DNA of 64,000 nucleotides from Lachnospiraceae bacterium. GTDB taxonomy: Bacteria; Bacillota; Clostridia; Lachnospirales; Lachnospiraceae. The position numbers were made by a program, and so were the translations under genes. Shown here piece by piece: positions 62,956 through 64,000 of the stretch. Below the pieces are notes generated by a model, which saw only the letters and a list, made by a program, of their open reading frames with translations, searched no databases and was not told where the DNA came from. The first letter of the stretch is position 1; every line of letters starts with the position of its first letter. The DNA lies in assembly GCA_017427685.1 (NCBI GenBank), contig JAFRSH010000005.1, positions 1 to 64,000 on the forward strand, given 5' to 3'.

Positions 62956-64000
62956 TCAAGCTGAGAACTTGATAAGCTTGCCCACCTTGATGGTCTGCTG
63001 GAACGGTCCGTAAGGATCGTTGGTAAGTGTGAAGGTTACGCTGGTGATGAATGCTGTCTTGCCGTCTGCACCTGCCGAAGCATCAACGGAGGTGATGAGC
63101 GAAGGATCAAGCTTCTCGCCTTCAAGGTAGAAGTCGAAGAACTCAGCGATATTGGTGTTGTTCGCAGGACCGGAGATGTTCAGGGTCTCCTTCTTCTGGG
63201 TATAGGTTCCGACAAGAGCGTTGTCCTTAACCGTGATCACGCGTACAGGTGTGATCTGCTTGTTAACAACTGAGGATGTCTCACCGAGTGTGATGAGGTA
63301 TGCCTTCAGTGTGTAGCGGCCCTTGCCGAGCTTCTTGCCTGCTGACACGGGATCGAATGTGATGAAGAACGGATTCGATGTGTCGATGTTCACACCCGAA
63401 GTGATGAACGACTCAGATCCGCCCTCAGGCTGGTACTGGATGGTCATCGCTACGATCTGTGTGCCTGCAGCCTTCGAGAAATCGGAAGCCTTAAGTGCTG
63501 CGGTAGGTGCCTTGTCAAGGATGTAACCTGTTGTCTCCATGAGGCAGAAGCCGTCGGATGTGATATTAACGTAAGCGTACGTCTCTTCATCCTTCTGCTT
63601 GCCGTTTGCAAGACCTGTGTCGATCGTGGTGTCACCCTCGATATCGAGAGTAGCTCTGTAAGTGGTAAGCTTGGTCTCGTCGAAAGGTACGTTACGTACG
63701 GTGAAGCTTACGGTACGTGTGAGGTTGTTGCCGTTGCTGACATCAGCCACAACGTTGTAGGTTGTGAGTGTGCCGAGGATCGAGCAGTCGTAGCCGTTAA
63801 CAACGAGCTTGCCGTTCGAGAAGGAACCGAAGGATACGCTTACATCCTTCATCGAAGCTTCCTTCTGGGTGATGAAGAGAGGTTCGCTCTTCATCTCGGT
63901 ACCGTACTGGTCCGTAACGACCGCATTGATCTCAAGAGAGTCGTTAACAAGCGGGTTGATGTTGAGCTTGTTCTTGTCAAGTGTAGCTGTAATAGCACTA
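62956..64000 (-). CDS. Large secreted or surface repeat protein, 3' part (runs off the edge)
   Basis: The frame stays open from the stop at 62956 to the window edge, so at least 348 residues are the C-terminal part of a longer protein; the internal ATG at 63894 is not the start. The sequence is beta-rich, with segments of about 100 residues having a similar pattern (LNINPLVNDSLEINAVVTDQYG, LTRTVSFTVRN, TTSSVVNK-like). This suits Ig-like or fibronectin-like surface modules. One Cys pair is present at most. No LPxTG or anchor is visible at the C-terminus. The function is unknown. Confidence 0.65.
   Translation of the reverse strand, partial: SAITATLDKNKLNINPLVNDSLEINAVVTDQYGTEMKSEPLFITQKEASMKDVSVSFGSFSNGKLVVNGYDCSILGTLTTYNVVADVSNGNNLTRTVSFTVRNVPFDETKLTTYRATLDIEGDTTIDTGLANGKQKDEETYAYVNITSDGFCLMETTGYILDKAPTAALKASDFSKAAGTQIVAMTIQYQPEGGSESFITSGVNIDTSNPFFITFDPVSAGKKLGKGRYTLKAYLITLGETSSVVNKQITPVRVITVKDNALVGTYTQKKETLNISGPANNTNIAEFFDFYLEGEKLDPSLITSVDASAGADGKTAFITSVTFTLTNDPYGPFQQTIKVGKLIKFSA

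Noticed and set aside
63894-63896. Start codon of the surface protein at 63894
   Set aside because: The frame continues open to the window edge with similar beta-rich sequence and no ribosome site before this ATG.

Overview
The window comes from a Clostridia-type Firmicute, probably a gut or rumen member of the Lachnospiraceae/Oscillospiraceae. The reasons are AddAB instead of RecBCD, a T-box leader, SigV-like ECF regulation, meso-DAP dehydrogenase, PcfB/VirD4-type ICE genes and a Tn4451-like serine-recombinase element. The species cannot be named from this sequence. Nearly every gene is on the minus strand; the only sizeable plus-strand gene is an AAA protein at 60588-62744.

Region 1 (1-13995) is nested mobile DNA. 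A mobilizable element of the Tn4451/TnpX family carries, from left to right, a methyltransferase fragment, a tyrosine recombinase, TnpW, a VapE helicase, a CHC2 primase, a MOBV relaxase with an oriT-like region, and a large serine recombinase. It has inserted into the virD4 coupling-protein gene of a larger ICE. The rest of the visible ICE is pcfB, a DnaC-like loader, a RepA-like initiator, parB, parA and a small Xis-like protein. The ICE ends beside the 3' end of lysS; its conjugation machinery and its own integrase lie outside the window to the left.

Region 2 (14013-29623) is chromosomal housekeeping: greA-lysS (lysS carries an in-frame TGA), a T-box-led hisS-thrS pair, a lipoprotein amidase, ddh, dut, an ECF sigma factor with a membrane partner, an M18 aminopeptidase, a degenerate hybrid histidine kinase, cheY and a methyltransferase.

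Region 3 (29885-43358) is an AT-rich defence island that reads as one operon behind a promoter with a 38-bp palindromic operator. Its order is Fic, hsdM, a DinD/Bro-N protein, hsdS-2, a NERD protein, a tyrosine recombinase, hsdS-1, hsdR and an ABC-type ATPase resembling RloC/PrrC anticodon nucleases. Both hsdS genes lie in the same direction and share direct repeats at their 5' ends, centres and 3' ends. The hsdS-2/NERD/recombinase block is bounded by two identical 22-bp repeats. I read this as a candidate excisable or shufflable specificity cassette; it is the best candidate in the window for an undescribed system.

Region 4 (43591-64000) is core again: addA, addB and uvrC, a small unknown gene, ftsH, a 6S-like RNA, a PhoR/OmpR-type two-component pair, an exported Big_2-like protein, yajC, tgt, a two-module AAA protein and the 3' part of a large repeat-type surface protein cut by the window edge.
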